The notes: generated by a model from the sequence alone, not told the origin. DNA of 64,000 nucleotides from Phormidium tanganyikae FI6-MK23 (GCA_019359175.1 JAHHHU010000002.1:342762-406761), one strand, 5' to 3'. Counted from the stretch's first letter, positions 44,847 to 53,820 are shown. Numbers and translations: made by a program.

Positions 44847-45734
44847 GTGCCCAAACGTCTCTCTATCCTTTCACTCTGCCTGATTCTTGGACTCTGGACA
44901 ACTCAACCCGCGTCCGCCCAAGCGCTAATCCCGCACGCCCCCCAAGTCGATTTTGACAAGCTAGAACAGCAGGGACTTGGACTCGTCCAAGAAGCATCGC
45001 AGTTAGCGCAGTTCAATCAGAATCAGTTGGCACTGGCACGTGCGAGATTGGCAGTACAGCTTGCGCCCAAACGCCCCGAAGCTTGGGCAATTTTGGGAGG
45101 TCTGTACCTCGAAACGAACCGAGCAGATGAAGCGATCCCCACGCTAAAAAAAGCGAATTCGCTTGATCCCAAAAACGCTGCAATTCTGTTCGCATTGGGT
45201 ACAGCACATTTTCAGAAGGCACAGTACGAAGAGTCGATTAAGCAAATCCAAGCAGGACTGAAAATCAAGCCGGATCTGCCTGGGGCTTACTTCGACATGG
45301 GAAATGCTTACTTGATGTCGAAAAAAAGCGGAGACGCGATCGCAAGCTACGAAAAAGCGATCGCACGAGACAAAACGTTTTGGCCCGCGATCAACAACAT
45401 TGGACTAGTCCGCTACGAAGAAGGCAAAACCGACGAAGCGATCAGACTGTGGCGGCAATCGGTCGCGATCGATCCCAAACAAACCACAGAACCGCAACTC
45501 GCGATCGCAGTCGCACTATTTCGCAAAGGCAATCAAACCGAAGCTTTCACGCTTGGAGAAGCCGCACTGAAAACCGATGCCCGCTACGGTGAGACAAAGT
45601 TTCTAAAAGATAATCTTTGGGGCGAAAAACTTCTGGCTGATACTCAAAAATTCTTTGCAGTGCCGCGCATTCAAGCCGCGATCGCTCAAGCACAAGCCGC
45701 GCAAGCTGCACAAGAACAGCGCCCCAGTCAGTAA
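44847..45734 (+). CDS. exported TPR-repeat protein
   Basis: 295 residues from a GTG at 44847 preceded by AAAAGG. This start gives a clean signal peptide (VPKRLSILSLCLILGLW, cleavage after ASA); an upstream in-frame ATG at 44724 would bury the signal. Then come five to six TPR units: RPEAWAILGGLYLETNRADE, NAAILFALGTAHFQKAQYEE, LPGAYFDMGNAYLMSKKSGD and FWPAINNIGLVRYEEGKTDE. The C-terminus is Ala/Gln-rich. Probably a periplasmic scaffold for protein interactions. Specific partner unknown. Confidence 0.8.
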   Translation: MPKRLSILSLCLILGLWTTQPASAQALIPHAPQVDFDKLEQQGLGLVQEASQLAQFNQNQLALARARLAVQLAPKRPEAWAILGGLYLETNRADEAIPTLKKANSLDPKNAAILFALGTAHFQKAQYEESIKQIQAGLKIKPDLPGAYFDMGNAYLMSKKSGDAIASYEKAIARDKTFWPAINNIGLVRYEEGKTDEAIRLWRQSVAIDPKQTTEPQLAIAVALFRKGNQTEAFTLGEAALKTDARYGETKFLKDNLWGEKLLADTQKFFAVPRIQAAIAQAQAAQAAQEQRPSQ

Positions 45735-45808
45735 GTTCACTTGAGCAATGACCCAACCCTCTGATAAGTTGGGCGTGAATTCTAGTTTGTTCTTGCAGGG
45801 GTGGCATC

Positions 45809-46399
45809 GTGCGATCGAAAGTCGTTTCGCCAAATCAATACCATCGCAGAAGCCGCAAGCGATCATTTCCTTGGGTGCTTCTGCTCACGCCGTTCATGCT
45901 GTGGATGGGCGTGAGATCGATCAGAATGCACTTTGAGCAACCGGATGCCATTTTGGTGTTGGGTGGCTCAGAAGATCGAGAAATTTTTAGCGCCAAATTT
46001 GCGAAACAACATCCAAATTTACCCGTTTGGATTTCGTCGGGTGCGCCGCGTGAGTATGCAGAGCGCGTCTTTGAAAAAACCGGGGTCGGGTTGCAGCGGT
46101 TGAATTTGGATTATCAAGCGGTCGATACGGTAACGAACTTCACCTCGATCGCCGATCGTTTACGTCAGCAAAACGTCCGCAGCGTTTATTTAATCACTTC
46201 GGATTACCATATGAGACGCGCTCAGATCATTGGGGAAATCGTGTTAGGCAGTCGCGGGATCAATATTCAGCCCGTCGCGATCCCGTCGAATCAAAGCGAA
46301 GAACCGCTTTCTAAGGCAGTACGAGATGGCGGACGGGCGGTGCTTTGGGTCACAACGGGAGAAACGGGAGCCAGTTTTGCGCCCGCTAAAAGCAATTAG
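45809..46399 (+). CDS. YdcF/SanA-like DUF218 membrane protein
   Basis: 196 residues, starting at a GTG. One N-terminal membrane helix (SFPWVLLLTPFMLWMGVRSI) is followed by a Rossmann-like DUF218 domain. Characteristic stretches are DAILVLGGSEDREIFSAKFA, VWISSGAPREYAERVF, AVDTVTNFTSIADRL and YLITSDYHMRRAQIIG. Family members (ElyC, SanA, YdcF) influence envelope polysaccharide or peptidoglycan precursors. It ends with a 4-bp tail-to-tail overlap with the DUF2288 gene. Enzymatic activity unknown. Confidence 0.83.
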   Translation: MRSKVVSPNQYHRRSRKRSFPWVLLLTPFMLWMGVRSIRMHFEQPDAILVLGGSEDREIFSAKFAKQHPNLPVWISSGAPREYAERVFEKTGVGLQRLNLDYQAVDTVTNFTSIADRLRQQNVRSVYLITSDYHMRRAQIIGEIVLGSRGINIQPVAIPSNQSEEPLSKAVRDGGRAVLWVTTGETGASFAPAKSN

Positions 46400-46692
46400 A
46401 CCGATGCTGACTCTTGAATCAGAACATACGGCTGAAGAATCAAAGCCTGAAAGCGTTTGGTTTGATCTTCACTCCACACGGCTTTTTGTTCGATCGACGG
46501 TTTGTAAATTAAACAGTCTTGAATCCACTGCTCGACTGAAGTCGCTTGATCATTCGCGATCGCATATCCCACATCCACCAAGTCGAGCGACTCAGCGACT
46601 AGAATCACAGCATCGCGATCGGCATGAGGCATTAACCATTCCCATGCTGCCTCGTCTAGAGATTCTCTCAGTTCTGCTTTTAAATCTGACAT
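46396..46692 (-). CDS. DUF2288 family protein
   Basis: 98-residue soluble acidic protein, MSDLKAELRESLDEAAWEWL onward, with DAVILVAESLDLVDVGYAIA and VEQWIQDCLIYKPS, matching the small DUF2288 family found in cyanobacteria and proteobacteria. Function unknown. Its ATG (46692-46690) interlocks with the ATG of the divergent gene at 46691, since both use the same CATG. Its 3' end overlaps the YdcF gene by 4 bp. Confidence 0.75.
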   Translation of the reverse strand: MSDLKAELRESLDEAAWEWLMPHADRDAVILVAESLDLVDVGYAIANDQATSVEQWIQDCLIYKPSIEQKAVWSEDQTKRFQALILQPYVLIQESASV

Positions 46693-47107
46693 GACTCGAA
46701 TTCTTAAATTGATTTTGACGATCGCACTTTCGATCGTTTGCGTTCTAGCTCACCCTAGCGCAGTTTTGGCAGTGACAGAAACTTCGATCGCGATCGAGGC
46801 TGCCACAAGCTCAACCTCAAGCTCAAACATTGATGCCAACACGATTCCATCCGAAAAGCTCAATCAATTTGTGCAATCTTGTTTGCAAGTCGTGGCACTG
46901 ATTGAACGGCGAGAAGGGGAACTGCAAGCGGCAGAAACAGATTCGGAATCTGCCCGAATTCAGCAAGATATCGAAGCAGAAGCGATCGCGATGATTGAAA
47001 AAAATGGACTGACGCGCCAAGAGTACCTGCAACTTTTGAGCCTCGCCAACGTCGATCCAGAATTCGGAGAACGGGTCGCAACCTTGCTGCAAGAAACGCC
47101 GAGTTAA
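46691..47107 (+). CDS. exported DUF4168-like protein
   Basis: 138 residues. The signal peptide (ILKLILTIALSIVCVLAHPS, cleavage after LA) is followed by a Ser/Thr-rich linker and a helical domain: LNQFVQSCLQVVALIERREG and MIEKNGLTRQEYLQLLSLAN. This fits DUF4168, a periplasmic helical domain of unknown function common in cyanobacteria. It shares the CATG start region with DUF2288 on the other strand and has no obvious own ribosome-binding site. Confidence 0.7.
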   Translation: MTRILKLILTIALSIVCVLAHPSAVLAVTETSIAIEAATSSTSSSNIDANTIPSEKLNQFVQSCLQVVALIERREGELQAAETDSESARIQQDIEAEAIAMIEKNGLTRQEYLQLLSLANVDPEFGERVATLLQETPS

Positions 47108-47303
47108 TGCCTCATTCAAGTGTTAGATCAAAAGCGAAAAAAGCTTGCAACTTGAGTCAGATCGATTAGAGTAAACGTCTAAAGCCCAAAGCAGGAGATT
47201 GTTCTAGATTTCGAGATTTATCGCTTGAGATCAGTCCAGAGTCCTGTCAGAATGGCTTCATTCTGTCTCATTGCTCCCGTTGCCCCGCGATTTGCATCCT
47301 CCA

Positions 47304-48122
47304 ATGACCAGCATCGCCCCCGTGTCCCGCACCGAACTTTCCCAACGCCGCCAAAAACTCCGTCGCCAACGTCGAACCCGCTTTTTTCAAGCAAGTTGGC
47401 GCAATGTTGCGATCGCAGGTTTTGCCGTGGGCGCACTTTGGGTCGCGACTTTGCCCGCCTGGGTCATTCGCAAGCCAGAGCAAGTTACAATCAAAGGCAA
47501 CCGATTTATCTCCGAGCAGACAATTCGCACACTTTTACCGATCGCCTACCCGCAATCGCTGCTAAAAGTGCAGCCGCAATCGATCTCAGACGCGCTCAAA
47601 GCTAAGGCTCCGATCGCAAATGCCACGGTCGATCGACAATTGTTTCCACCGAGCTTAACGGTACGAGTTCAAGAGCGAATCCCGATCGCGCAGACCGCTT
47701 CGAGTTCAAAAGCTTCTCAACCCGGATTGTTAGACGAAACAGGTGCGTGGATGCCGCAAGACAGCTACACAACCCTGAATCCCAACTTCAAACTGCCAAC
47801 CCTCAGAATCATCGGCAACCCAGAGCAATATCGTCCAAACTGGGCAACCTTCTACCGCAGCATTCGTCAGAGTCCAGTCAAGACTCTAGAAGCAAATTGG
47901 GAAGATCCGACAAATTTAATTCTCAAAACAGAACTGGGTACGGTACAGTTTGGTGTCTATGGCTCCAACTTTCCAGCGCAGCTCAAAGTATTAGATGAGA
48001 TGCGTCGGTTGCCGAGTCGAGTGAATGCGGGTCAAATTCTGTCGATCGACTTAAGAAATCCGAATTCTCCACTTCTACAAATGAATGCGACGAAAACTCC
48101 GGTAAAATTAGGTACTCCATAG
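47304..48122 (+). CDS. ftsQ: cell division protein FtsQ (POTRA domain)
   Basis: 272 residues from the ATG at 47304 (MTSIAPVSRTELSQRR). A basic cytoplasmic N-terminus, one membrane helix (NVAIAGFAVGALWVATLPAW), a POTRA domain (PEQVTIKGNRFISEQTIRTL, VDRQLFPPSLTVRVQERIPI) and the beta domain ending in LSIDLRNPNSPLL. FtsQ links early and late division proteins. It directly precedes ftsZ, the usual cyanobacterial order (ftsQ-ftsZ). The 47108-47303 gap contains no gene. Confidence 0.92.
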   Translation: MTSIAPVSRTELSQRRQKLRRQRRTRFFQASWRNVAIAGFAVGALWVATLPAWVIRKPEQVTIKGNRFISEQTIRTLLPIAYPQSLLKVQPQSISDALKAKAPIANATVDRQLFPPSLTVRVQERIPIAQTASSSKASQPGLLDETGAWMPQDSYTTLNPNFKLPTLRIIGNPEQYRPNWATFYRSIRQSPVKTLEANWEDPTNLILKTELGTVQFGVYGSNFPAQLKVLDEMRRLPSRVNAGQILSIDLRNPNSPLLQMNATKTPVKLGTP

Positions 48123-48242
48123 AGCAAAAGTTGTGGGAAAACTTCCAGCCAATTGCCGCGAGTCCTGATAAGCTTATGTGCTAATCGAGTTCAGTCGCTT
48201 TCTCAGACTTCTCTCTGTTCATCTCCATCGCTTGAAATCCCA

Positions 48243-49550
48243 ATGACGCTTAACCATAATGAGTCGAATGCCAACCCAATGACGCTGAATCACCAGCCAG
48301 AATCCGGCCATACAAGCTCGAATGCGGAAGGGCAGACGAACAATTTTTCGACCTCTGAAAATTCTAATCCGTTTAATTCCGGGCTGTATCATAGTCAGAA
48401 TTCTGGGCTGAAAGCGGTTCCTGAAGATTTAAGGAGTGGTGATATTGTGCCTGGGAGTATTGCAAAGATTAAGGTGATTGGCGTGGGCGGTGGTGGCAGC
48501 AATGCAGTCAACCGCATGATCGCAAGTGATGTGGCAGGAGTCGAGTTTTGGTCGATTAATACGGATGCTCAAGCGCTGGCACAATCGACCGCGTTGAAGC
48601 GGTTACAGGTCGGGCAGAAGTTGACGCGCGGATTAGGGGCGGGCGGAAATCCAGCGATCGGGCAAAAAGCCGCTGAAGAATCCCGCGATGAGATTGCGAG
48701 TGCGCTTGAACACGCGGACTTGGTGTTTATCACCGCAGGCATGGGTGGCGGAACGGGAACGGGAGCCGCTCCGATCGTGGCGGAAGTCGCAAAAGAATTA
48801 GGTGCGCTCACGGTTGGGGTGGTGACTCGTCCGTTTACGTTCGAAGGTCGTCGCCGCACTGGACAAGCAGAGGATGGAGTTGCAGCACTGCAAAGCCGAG
48901 TCGATACGTTGATTATTATTCCGAACGATAAGCTGCTTTCGGTAATCTCAGAACAGACCCCGGTACAAGAAGCGTTCCGAACCGCTGATGATATCTTGCG
49001 TCAAGGCGTGCAAGGGATTTCCGATATTATTACGATCCCTGGATTGGTGAACGTGGACTTCGCTGACGTGCGTGCGGTGATGGCAGATGCGGGATCGGCG
49101 CTGATGGGGATCGGGATCGGGTCTGGCAAGTCGAGAGCGAGAGAAGCAGCAGTGGCAGCGATTTCTTCACCGTTGCTAGAAGCATCGATCGATGGTGCGC
49201 GGGGCGTAGTCTTCAATATTACGGGCGGTTCAGATCTGACGCTGCATGAAGTGAGCCAAGCAGCGGACATTATTTATGAAGCGGTTGATCCCAATGCCAA
49301 TATTATTTTTGGTGCGGTGATCGATGAGCGCTTGCAGGGTGAAATTCGGATTACGGTGATTGCGACCGGATTTTCGCAAGAGTCGCAGCCGCAATCGACG
49401 ACAAAAGGCGCGACTGTGCCACAGCCAAAAGCTCGATCGATTACAGCGCCTCCAGTGGGTCAACCTCCTGTACAGGAACCGACGCAACAGAAGCCAGGAA
49501 GTTTGGATATTCCTGAGTTCTTGAGAACGAGACGGAAGCCGCAGAAGTAG
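48243..49550 (+). CDS. ftsZ: cell division protein FtsZ
   Basis: Tubulin-like GTPase that forms the division ring. 435 residues from the ATG at 48243 ([17 protein letters not shown]); a start 30 codons upstream is possible but begins at a non-ATG codon. An ~70-residue disordered N-terminal extension, typical of cyanobacterial FtsZ, precedes [18 protein letters not shown]. The GTP signature [14 protein letters not shown] and the T7 region [11 protein letters not shown] follow. The C-terminal tail ends in [12 protein letters not shown], the partner-binding peptide. A C-rich repeat fills the 62-bp gap to convergent moeA. Confidence 0.97.
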   Translation: MTLNHNESNANPMTLNHQPESGHTSSNAEGQTNNFSTSENSNPFNSGLYHSQNSGLKAVPEDLRSGDIVPGSIAKIKVIGVGGGGSNAVNRMIASDVAGVEFWSINTDAQALAQSTALKRLQVGQKLTRGLGAGGNPAIGQKAAEESRDEIASALEHADLVFITAGMGGGTGTGAAPIVAEVAKELGALTVGVVTRPFTFEGRRRTGQAEDGVAALQSRVDTLIIIPNDKLLSVISEQTPVQEAFRTADDILRQGVQGISDIITIPGLVNVDFADVRAVMADAGSALMGIGIGSGKSRAREAAVAAISSPLLEASIDGARGVVFNITGGSDLTLHEVSQAADIIYEAVDPNANIIFGAVIDERLQGEIRITVIATGFSQESQPQSTTKGATVPQPKARSITAPPVGQPPVQEPTQQKPGSLDIPEFLRTRRKPQK

Positions 49551-49609
49551 TTTCGCTGCGTTTGAGTTGGCTTCTGCCCCCCAAATCCCCTATTCTGGGG
49601 GACTTTGAG
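49551..49609 (+). repeat. C-rich dispersed repeat, copy B (ftsZ/moeA junction)
   Basis: The unit runs TTTCGCTGCG, spacer, GCCCCCCAAATCCCC, TATTCTGGGGGACTTTGAG. It fills the whole tail-to-tail gap from the ftsZ stop to within 3 bp of the moeA stop. It can form a CCCC/GGGG hairpin followed by TTTTT, so it may act as terminator. Confidence 0.85.
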
Positions 49610-49612
49610 TTT

Positions 49613-50821
49613 TTAGCCGATTTTTAGAATTGGGATTGATTCGCCTGCGGGAATGTGGGTTTGTCCGATCGACATTCTTCCCAGTGCGTTCGTGCCTGCA
49701 AGATTGATCAGATTGCCGGATAATCGAGTGCCGCCTGCGGGTGTGAACTGGAATTTGCCATCCGCGATCGACACCGATCCCCAAAGATAGAATTCTCGTT
49801 TACCGTCGGATTTCAATTCTTGTGTAGCGATCGCATCGAGAAATTCTGGTTTCCAACCGTGAGCGAGTCCTGATAATTTCCGAATTGCAGGTTGAGCGAA
49901 TCGCCAAAATGTAACTAGAACCGAAGCGGGATTGCCAGGAAGTCCAAAGTAAAGTGTGGAGTTTGGGAACGTGGCGAAGGTCAGAGGTTTACCGGGCTTG
50001 ATTGCGATCGAGCGAATTTTAATTTCTGCATTTAATTCTTCAAGAATGCGATCGACGTAATCGTAATCGCCAACCGAAACGCCACCAGAAGAAATCACGA
50101 CATCAGCGGATTGAACGGCAGTTGCGATCGCGCTTTTCAGTTCGGTTGGATCGTCACGAATGATTCCCAAGGAAATAACTTCTGCTCCCATTTCTGCGAC
50201 TAAGGCTTCGAGTGCATACTGATTCGAGTCTACAATTTGTCCGGGTTGCAGGGGTTGGTCTGGAGTGACAAGCTCACTGCCAGTTGAAAGAATCGCGACT
50301 CGTAAACGACGAAATACCGGAACTTCTACACACTGCGCGGCTGCAAGAATTGCGATTTCCGGCGCTTTCAGGACAATACCCGGAGAAAGTAAAGGATTTC
50401 CAGCTTGATAATAAGAGCCGCGATATCTCACAAATGAGCCTTGTTTTTCAGGAGGCATGAGAATGGAAACGAGATCGCCTTCTCGTTTCGTTTCTTCCTG
50501 CATGATCACTGTATCCGCACCCGCAGGCATCACCGATCCCGTGAGAATTCTTGCTGCCTGTCCGGGTTGTATCGTTTTTTGAGGTTGATAGCCTGCCGGA
50601 ATCTCTTCGATAAGGTCTAAGGTTGCGGGCTGTTTTACATCCTCGAATCGCACCGCATAGCCATCCATCGCGGAATTATTCCAATGGGGAAAGTCGAGTT
50701 TGCTGGTGATTGAAGCCGCGAGAATACGATCGCGACATTTTGCTAATTCGATTATTTCAGTTCCCTCGATCGCTTGAATCGACTCTAAAATCAGCTTTTC
50801 CGCTTCTGCAACTGACAGCAT
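49613..50821 (-). CDS. moeA: molybdopterin molybdenumtransferase
   Basis: Inserts molybdate into adenylylated molybdopterin to make active molybdenum cofactor. 402 residues. Conserved blocks: DFPHWNNSAMDGYAVRFEDV (domain I), AARILTGSVMPAGADTVIMQ, VAILSTGSELVTPDQPLQPG, and the MoCF signature ISSGGVSVGDYDYVDRIL. The C-terminal domain IV ends in MSIGQTHIPAGESIPIL. Cytoplasmic. Divergent from mtnA with 59 bp between the starts; other moco genes are not in the window. Confidence 0.96.
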   Translation of the reverse strand: MLSVAEAEKLILESIQAIEGTEIIELAKCRDRILAASITSKLDFPHWNNSAMDGYAVRFEDVKQPATLDLIEEIPAGYQPQKTIQPGQAARILTGSVMPAGADTVIMQEETKREGDLVSILMPPEKQGSFVRYRGSYYQAGNPLLSPGIVLKAPEIAILAAAQCVEVPVFRRLRVAILSTGSELVTPDQPLQPGQIVDSNQYALEALVAEMGAEVISLGIIRDDPTELKSAIATAVQSADVVISSGGVSVGDYDYVDRILEELNAEIKIRSIAIKPGKPLTFATFPNSTLYFGLPGNPASVLVTFWRFAQPAIRKLSGLAHGWKPEFLDAIATQELKSDGKREFYLWGSVSIADGKFQFTPAGGTRLSGNLINLAGTNALGRMSIGQTHIPAGESIPILKIG

Positions 50822-50880
50822 GATTCAATCCCAAATCCCGTTTCTAGTAAGATGATCAATACTCCACAGTAAAGCTAAAT

Positions 50881-51936
50881 ATGCCCCCGAGTCAGGTTTA
50901 TCCCGTTGTTTGGAATGACGATCGCGTTTTATTAATTGATCAAACTCGTTTGCCGAGCGAGTATGCTTTGGTCGAAATTAGTTGCTGTGACGATATGGCA
51001 CGCGCGATCAAAACGATGATTGTGCGGGGCGCGCCAGCGATAGGAGTTGCGGCAGCGTATGGAATGTATTTGGGGGCGCGAGAAATTCAGGCATCGAATC
51101 GAGAGCAGTTTTTAGCCCGACTCGAAAAAGTGGCGGAACAATTACGCGCGACTCGTCCGACTGCGGTGAATCTATTTTGGGCGATCGAGCAAATGCTAAA
51201 AACGGCACGTCAAACGCTTGGATCAGTCGAGTATCTCAAAGAGGCGTTGCTGCTTGCGGCAAAGCAGATCTACGAGGACGATTTAGAAACTTGTCGATCG
51301 ATGGGTGATCACGGACTTGCAGCTTTGCCTTCTACGCCTGAGAAATTACGGCTTTTGACACACTGTAATGCGGGCGCACTGGCAACGGCGGGATACGGAA
51401 CGGCTTTAGGAGTTGTGCGATCGACGTGGGCAGCGAATCGTTTAGAGCGAGTTTACGCAGATGAGACTCGACCGAGATTGCAAGGGGCAAAACTGACGGC
51501 TTGGGAATGCGCTCAAGAAGGAATTCCGGTCACGGTGATTACGGATAATATGGCGGCTCACTGTATGCAGCGCGGCATGATCGATGCGGTGGTCGTGGGA
51601 GCTGATCGCATTGCGGCAAATGGAGATGCCGCGAATAAAATCGGGACTTACAGCGTGGCGTTGATTGCAAAGGCGCACAAGATTCCGTTTTTCGTGGCGG
51701 CTCCGGTTTCAACGATCGATTTCAGTATTTCGGATGGGAGTCAAATCCCGATTGAAGAACGCGATCCGGCTGAGATTTACCAAATCGGTGAAACGGTGAT
51801 TTGTCCGCCTGGAATTGAGTATTACAATCCGGCGTTTGATGTGACTCCGGCTGAGTTGATTAGTGCGATCGTCACTGAGTTTGGGGCGTTTGCTCCGGAT
51901 CAGATTCAGGCGAAATTGCAGAAGCGGGTTGTTTGA
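50881..51936 (+). CDS. mtnA: S-methyl-5-thioribose-1-phosphate isomerase
   Basis: Methionine salvage enzyme converting 5-methylthioribose 1-phosphate to 5-methylthioribulose 1-phosphate. 351 residues. Key motifs: [40 protein letters not shown] (catalytic Cys), [18 protein letters not shown] and [20 protein letters not shown] (catalytic Asp). Distinguished from eIF2B subunits by these residues. Followed by copy C of the C-rich repeat at the tail-to-tail junction with the next gene. Confidence 0.96.
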   Translation: MPPSQVYPVVWNDDRVLLIDQTRLPSEYALVEISCCDDMARAIKTMIVRGAPAIGVAAAYGMYLGAREIQASNREQFLARLEKVAEQLRATRPTAVNLFWAIEQMLKTARQTLGSVEYLKEALLLAAKQIYEDDLETCRSMGDHGLAALPSTPEKLRLLTHCNAGALATAGYGTALGVVRSTWAANRLERVYADETRPRLQGAKLTAWECAQEGIPVTVITDNMAAHCMQRGMIDAVVVGADRIAANGDAANKIGTYSVALIAKAHKIPFFVAAPVSTIDFSISDGSQIPIEERDPAEIYQIGETVICPPGIEYYNPAFDVTPAELISAIVTEFGAFAPDQIQAKLQKRVV

Positions 51937-51938
51937 TG

Positions 51939-51997
51939 TTCGCTTCGGTTCTGGGAGACTTTTCCCCCTAAATCCCCCATTCTGGGGGACTTTGAAT
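51939..51997 (+). repeat. C-rich dispersed repeat, copy C (mtnA junction)
   Basis: The unit runs TTCGCTTCGG, spacer, CCCCCTAAATCCCCC, ATTCTGGGGGACTTTGAAT. It begins 2 bp after the mtnA stop and ends 6 bp before the stop of the convergent gene, so again the junction consists of the repeat. CCCCC/GGGGG forms a 5-bp stem with a 5-nt loop. Confidence 0.85.
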
Positions 51998-52003
51998 CGG
52001 AGT

Positions 52004-52936
52004 TTAAGTTCGATCGCGCTTTTTAGGTTCCGGAACCGGGATTTCAATCCTCGGCGGTTCTTGAGATTGTATTGGTTCTAAAGGAGGTTCTGGCTCTGAT
52101 TCGGGAGAGGGTTGAATTTTTAGAGTGGGTTTGATTTCAGGCTTCGGTTGTTCGATTTTGGGTTGTTCGATCGCGCTTACAGAATGGGAAATTAGTGCAT
52201 CGCTTTGGGGTTTCCACAGCGATCGAGTTGAATGAGCAATTTTTTCAGGTTTTGGTAAGTTGAGTTCGATTTCTTTGGAGGGTTTGCGCGGTTCAACGGG
52301 GTTTCTCAGTTTCCAATCCCGAAGTTCTCGATCGCTTTGAATCTGCTGTATCAAGGAATTATATTGCTCGGTCGCCCAGTATTCATTATCCAGCGTTCGG
52401 AGCTGGCTTGCAGTTTGAAAAGCTTGCTGCCATTCGCGTTTCTCTACTTGAGTCAGAGCCGTTTTCATCAGCGATTCGCCTTTTTCCCAGAGTGATTTCC
52501 ACGATCGCACTTTCGCATCTTGAGGCAGCGATCGCACAATAGAAATTCCTTTGTCTAGATTTCCGGCTTGCACTTCGGTTTCTGCTTTTGTCGAAAGCGC
52601 ATTCGACCAGCGTTGAACGAGTTGAGCGCTTTGCTGATGGTAGGGATCATCGGTCGGAACATTTTCGAGCATCTCGATCGCGTCCGCTAAACTTTCTGGA
52701 GTGTCCTGCTCGGCGCGTTGTTGGGCGCAATGAAGTCGGGTGGAAACGGTATTGGTTTCGTCTATTGAATGACACGCGATCGAGGGCGGGGTGCGGAGAA
52801 TAATAAATGCGATCGTGCTAATTCCGACGGGCAAGGCGAACAATCCGATAAGGCATTTTTTTTCTAACCGATTCATCCGATCCGCTCCTGAAACGCTTGT
52901 TTTCAGAGTTGGCAAGTTCAGAAGCGGACTATTCAT
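52004..52936 (-). CDS. membrane-anchored protein with Pro/Glu-rich C-terminus, unknown function
   Basis: 310 residues, or 290 from an in-frame ATG at 52876 (MNRLEKKCLIG). A single membrane helix (IGLFALPVGISTIAFIILR) is followed by a helical region with two TPR-like stretches (AEQDTPESLADAIEMLENVP, QQAFQTASQLRTLDNEYWAT). The tail is rich in Pro, Glu, Lys and Ile (KIEQPKPEIKPTLKIQPSPE). Likely faces the periplasm or the cytoplasm as a scaffold; topology is unclear. Similar proteins appear in other cyanobacteria as hypotheticals. No function is assigned. Confidence 0.6.
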   Translation of the reverse strand: MNSPLLNLPTLKTSVSGADRMNRLEKKCLIGLFALPVGISTIAFIILRTPPSIACHSIDETNTVSTRLHCAQQRAEQDTPESLADAIEMLENVPTDDPYHQQSAQLVQRWSNALSTKAETEVQAGNLDKGISIVRSLPQDAKVRSWKSLWEKGESLMKTALTQVEKREWQQAFQTASQLRTLDNEYWATEQYNSLIQQIQSDRELRDWKLRNPVEPRKPSKEIELNLPKPEKIAHSTRSLWKPQSDALISHSVSAIEQPKIEQPKPEIKPTLKIQPSPESEPEPPLEPIQSQEPPRIEIPVPEPKKRDRT

Positions 52937-52978
52937 GGAAAATAGAAATTTACCGTGGCTTTAAAGGTTAGGGGGTGA

Positions 52979-53004
52979 GCTTTTTTCTTATCCTATAAAA
53001 AAGC
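52979..53004. repeat. A/T-rich hairpin upstream of the accessory patch
   Basis: GCTTTTTT (52979-52986) and AAAAAAGC (52997-53004) form a perfect 8-bp stem with a 10-nt loop. The weak stem and position between the divergent 52004-52936 gene and the DUF6883 remnant leave its role open. Confidence 0.45.
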
Positions 53005-53049
53005 CCAAAAACGAAGCCGCCTCGATCGCAGCGTGAAGCAGGGCGTGCA

Positions 53050-53381
53050 ATGAGAATTCCCGAAGATGCAATTATTCCAGATGACAAAATCACTCGCTAT
53101 TTACTTATTCCAAAACTTAGAAGCGATAAGTCGAAGTTCTTAGCACAGGCTGGATTTACACAGGAGAACCCAGAAGCGTTAAGGGCAGAGCTATCCAATT
53201 GCTTGTTGTCGAGAATGAAGCGATCGAAGATAGAAGCAACGAGTATGGAACCTTTTATCAATTGATTGGAGACCTAAACGGTATCAACGGTAGAAACTTA
53301 TCTGTTGCTCCAATTTGGCTACAGCGCCAGGTAGATGGAAGGTTTCAGTTCGCGACGCTCAAACCGCATCGGGAGTTTTAA
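53050..53381 (+). pseudogene. DUF6883-type protein gene with a frameshift
   Basis: Frame 1 encodes MRIPEDAIIPDDKITRYLL, SDKSKFLAQAGFTQENPEAL and RAEL. The family-like sequence then continues in another frame as AIQLLVVENEAIEDRSNEYG, TFYQLIGDLNGINGRNLSVA and FATLKPHREF, ending at 53381 directly before the DUF4926 start. The break lies in GCAGAGCT around 53186-53191, where removing two bases (AG) restores the reading frame. The DUF6883 plus DUF4926 neighbourhood is common in cyanobacteria and suggests a toxin-antitoxin-like pair; that role is inference. A sequencing error is possible. Confidence 0.6.
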
Positions 53382-53382
53382 C

Positions 53383-53628
53383 ATGATAGACCTGTACCAA
53401 GAAGTCGCTTTAACTCGCGATCTACCAGAATATCAACTTAGAGCGGGTGACATTGCAACGCTGATTGATTTTGTATCGCATCCTGAAAGCGGTGAAGAAG
53501 GATGCGTACTTGAAGTATTTAACGCTGTTGGTGAATCGATCTCTGTAATTGTTGTCCCACTATCTGCTGTACAAGTTCTGCGCTCTGATGAAATCTTATC
53601 GGTGCGTTCTCTTGCCGAAGCAGGTTAG
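53383..53628 (+). CDS. DUF4926 family protein
   Basis: 81 residues from the ATG at 53383, which directly follows the stop of the broken upstream gene. The text MIDLYQEVALTRDLPEYQLR AGD layout and DIATLIDFVSHP, GCVLEVFNAVGE fit DUF4926, a small beta-rich domain often encoded beside DUF6883. Possibly the antitoxin or immunity partner; it looks intact. No experimentally known function that I can name. Confidence 0.7.
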   Translation: MIDLYQEVALTRDLPEYQLRAGDIATLIDFVSHPESGEEGCVLEVFNAVGESISVIVVPLSAVQVLRSDEILSVRSLAEAG

Positions 53629-53631
53629 TGC

Positions 53632-53820
53632 TTATTGAGATCGACCTTCTTCCTGATACTCGTCTTGGATCATGTCAAACACATTCACGAGTTCGGCTCT
53701 CGCTTCCTCTGAAGTTTGCCCCCAAGCATGACATCCTGAGATTGCGGGTACATAAGCAGCGAAAGTCCCGTTGTCTTCTGGGCGAATGACGATCGTGTAA
53801 TCTTGTAAGTCTTTCATCAT
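53632..53820 (-). CDS. hicB: HicB-like antitoxin, without visible HicA
   Basis: 62-residue protein with the HicB partial-RNase-H pattern: YTIVIRPEDNGTFAAYVPAI, SGCHAWGQTSEEARAELVNV. It lacks a C-terminal DNA-binding domain, as in the short HicB_lk group. No HicA toxin is found on either side, so it is an orphan in this window. It is convergent with the DUF4926 gene, 3 bp apart. Confidence 0.8.
   Translation of the reverse strand: MMKDLQDYTIVIRPEDNGTFAAYVPAISGCHAWGQTSEEARAELVNVFDMIQDEYQEEGRSQ

Noticed and set aside
53180..53200. Programmed ribosomal frameshift in the DUF6883 gene
   Set aside because: The site GGCAGAGCT has no slippery heptamer or obvious downstream pseudoknot; a simple 2-bp insertion or sequencing error explains it better.
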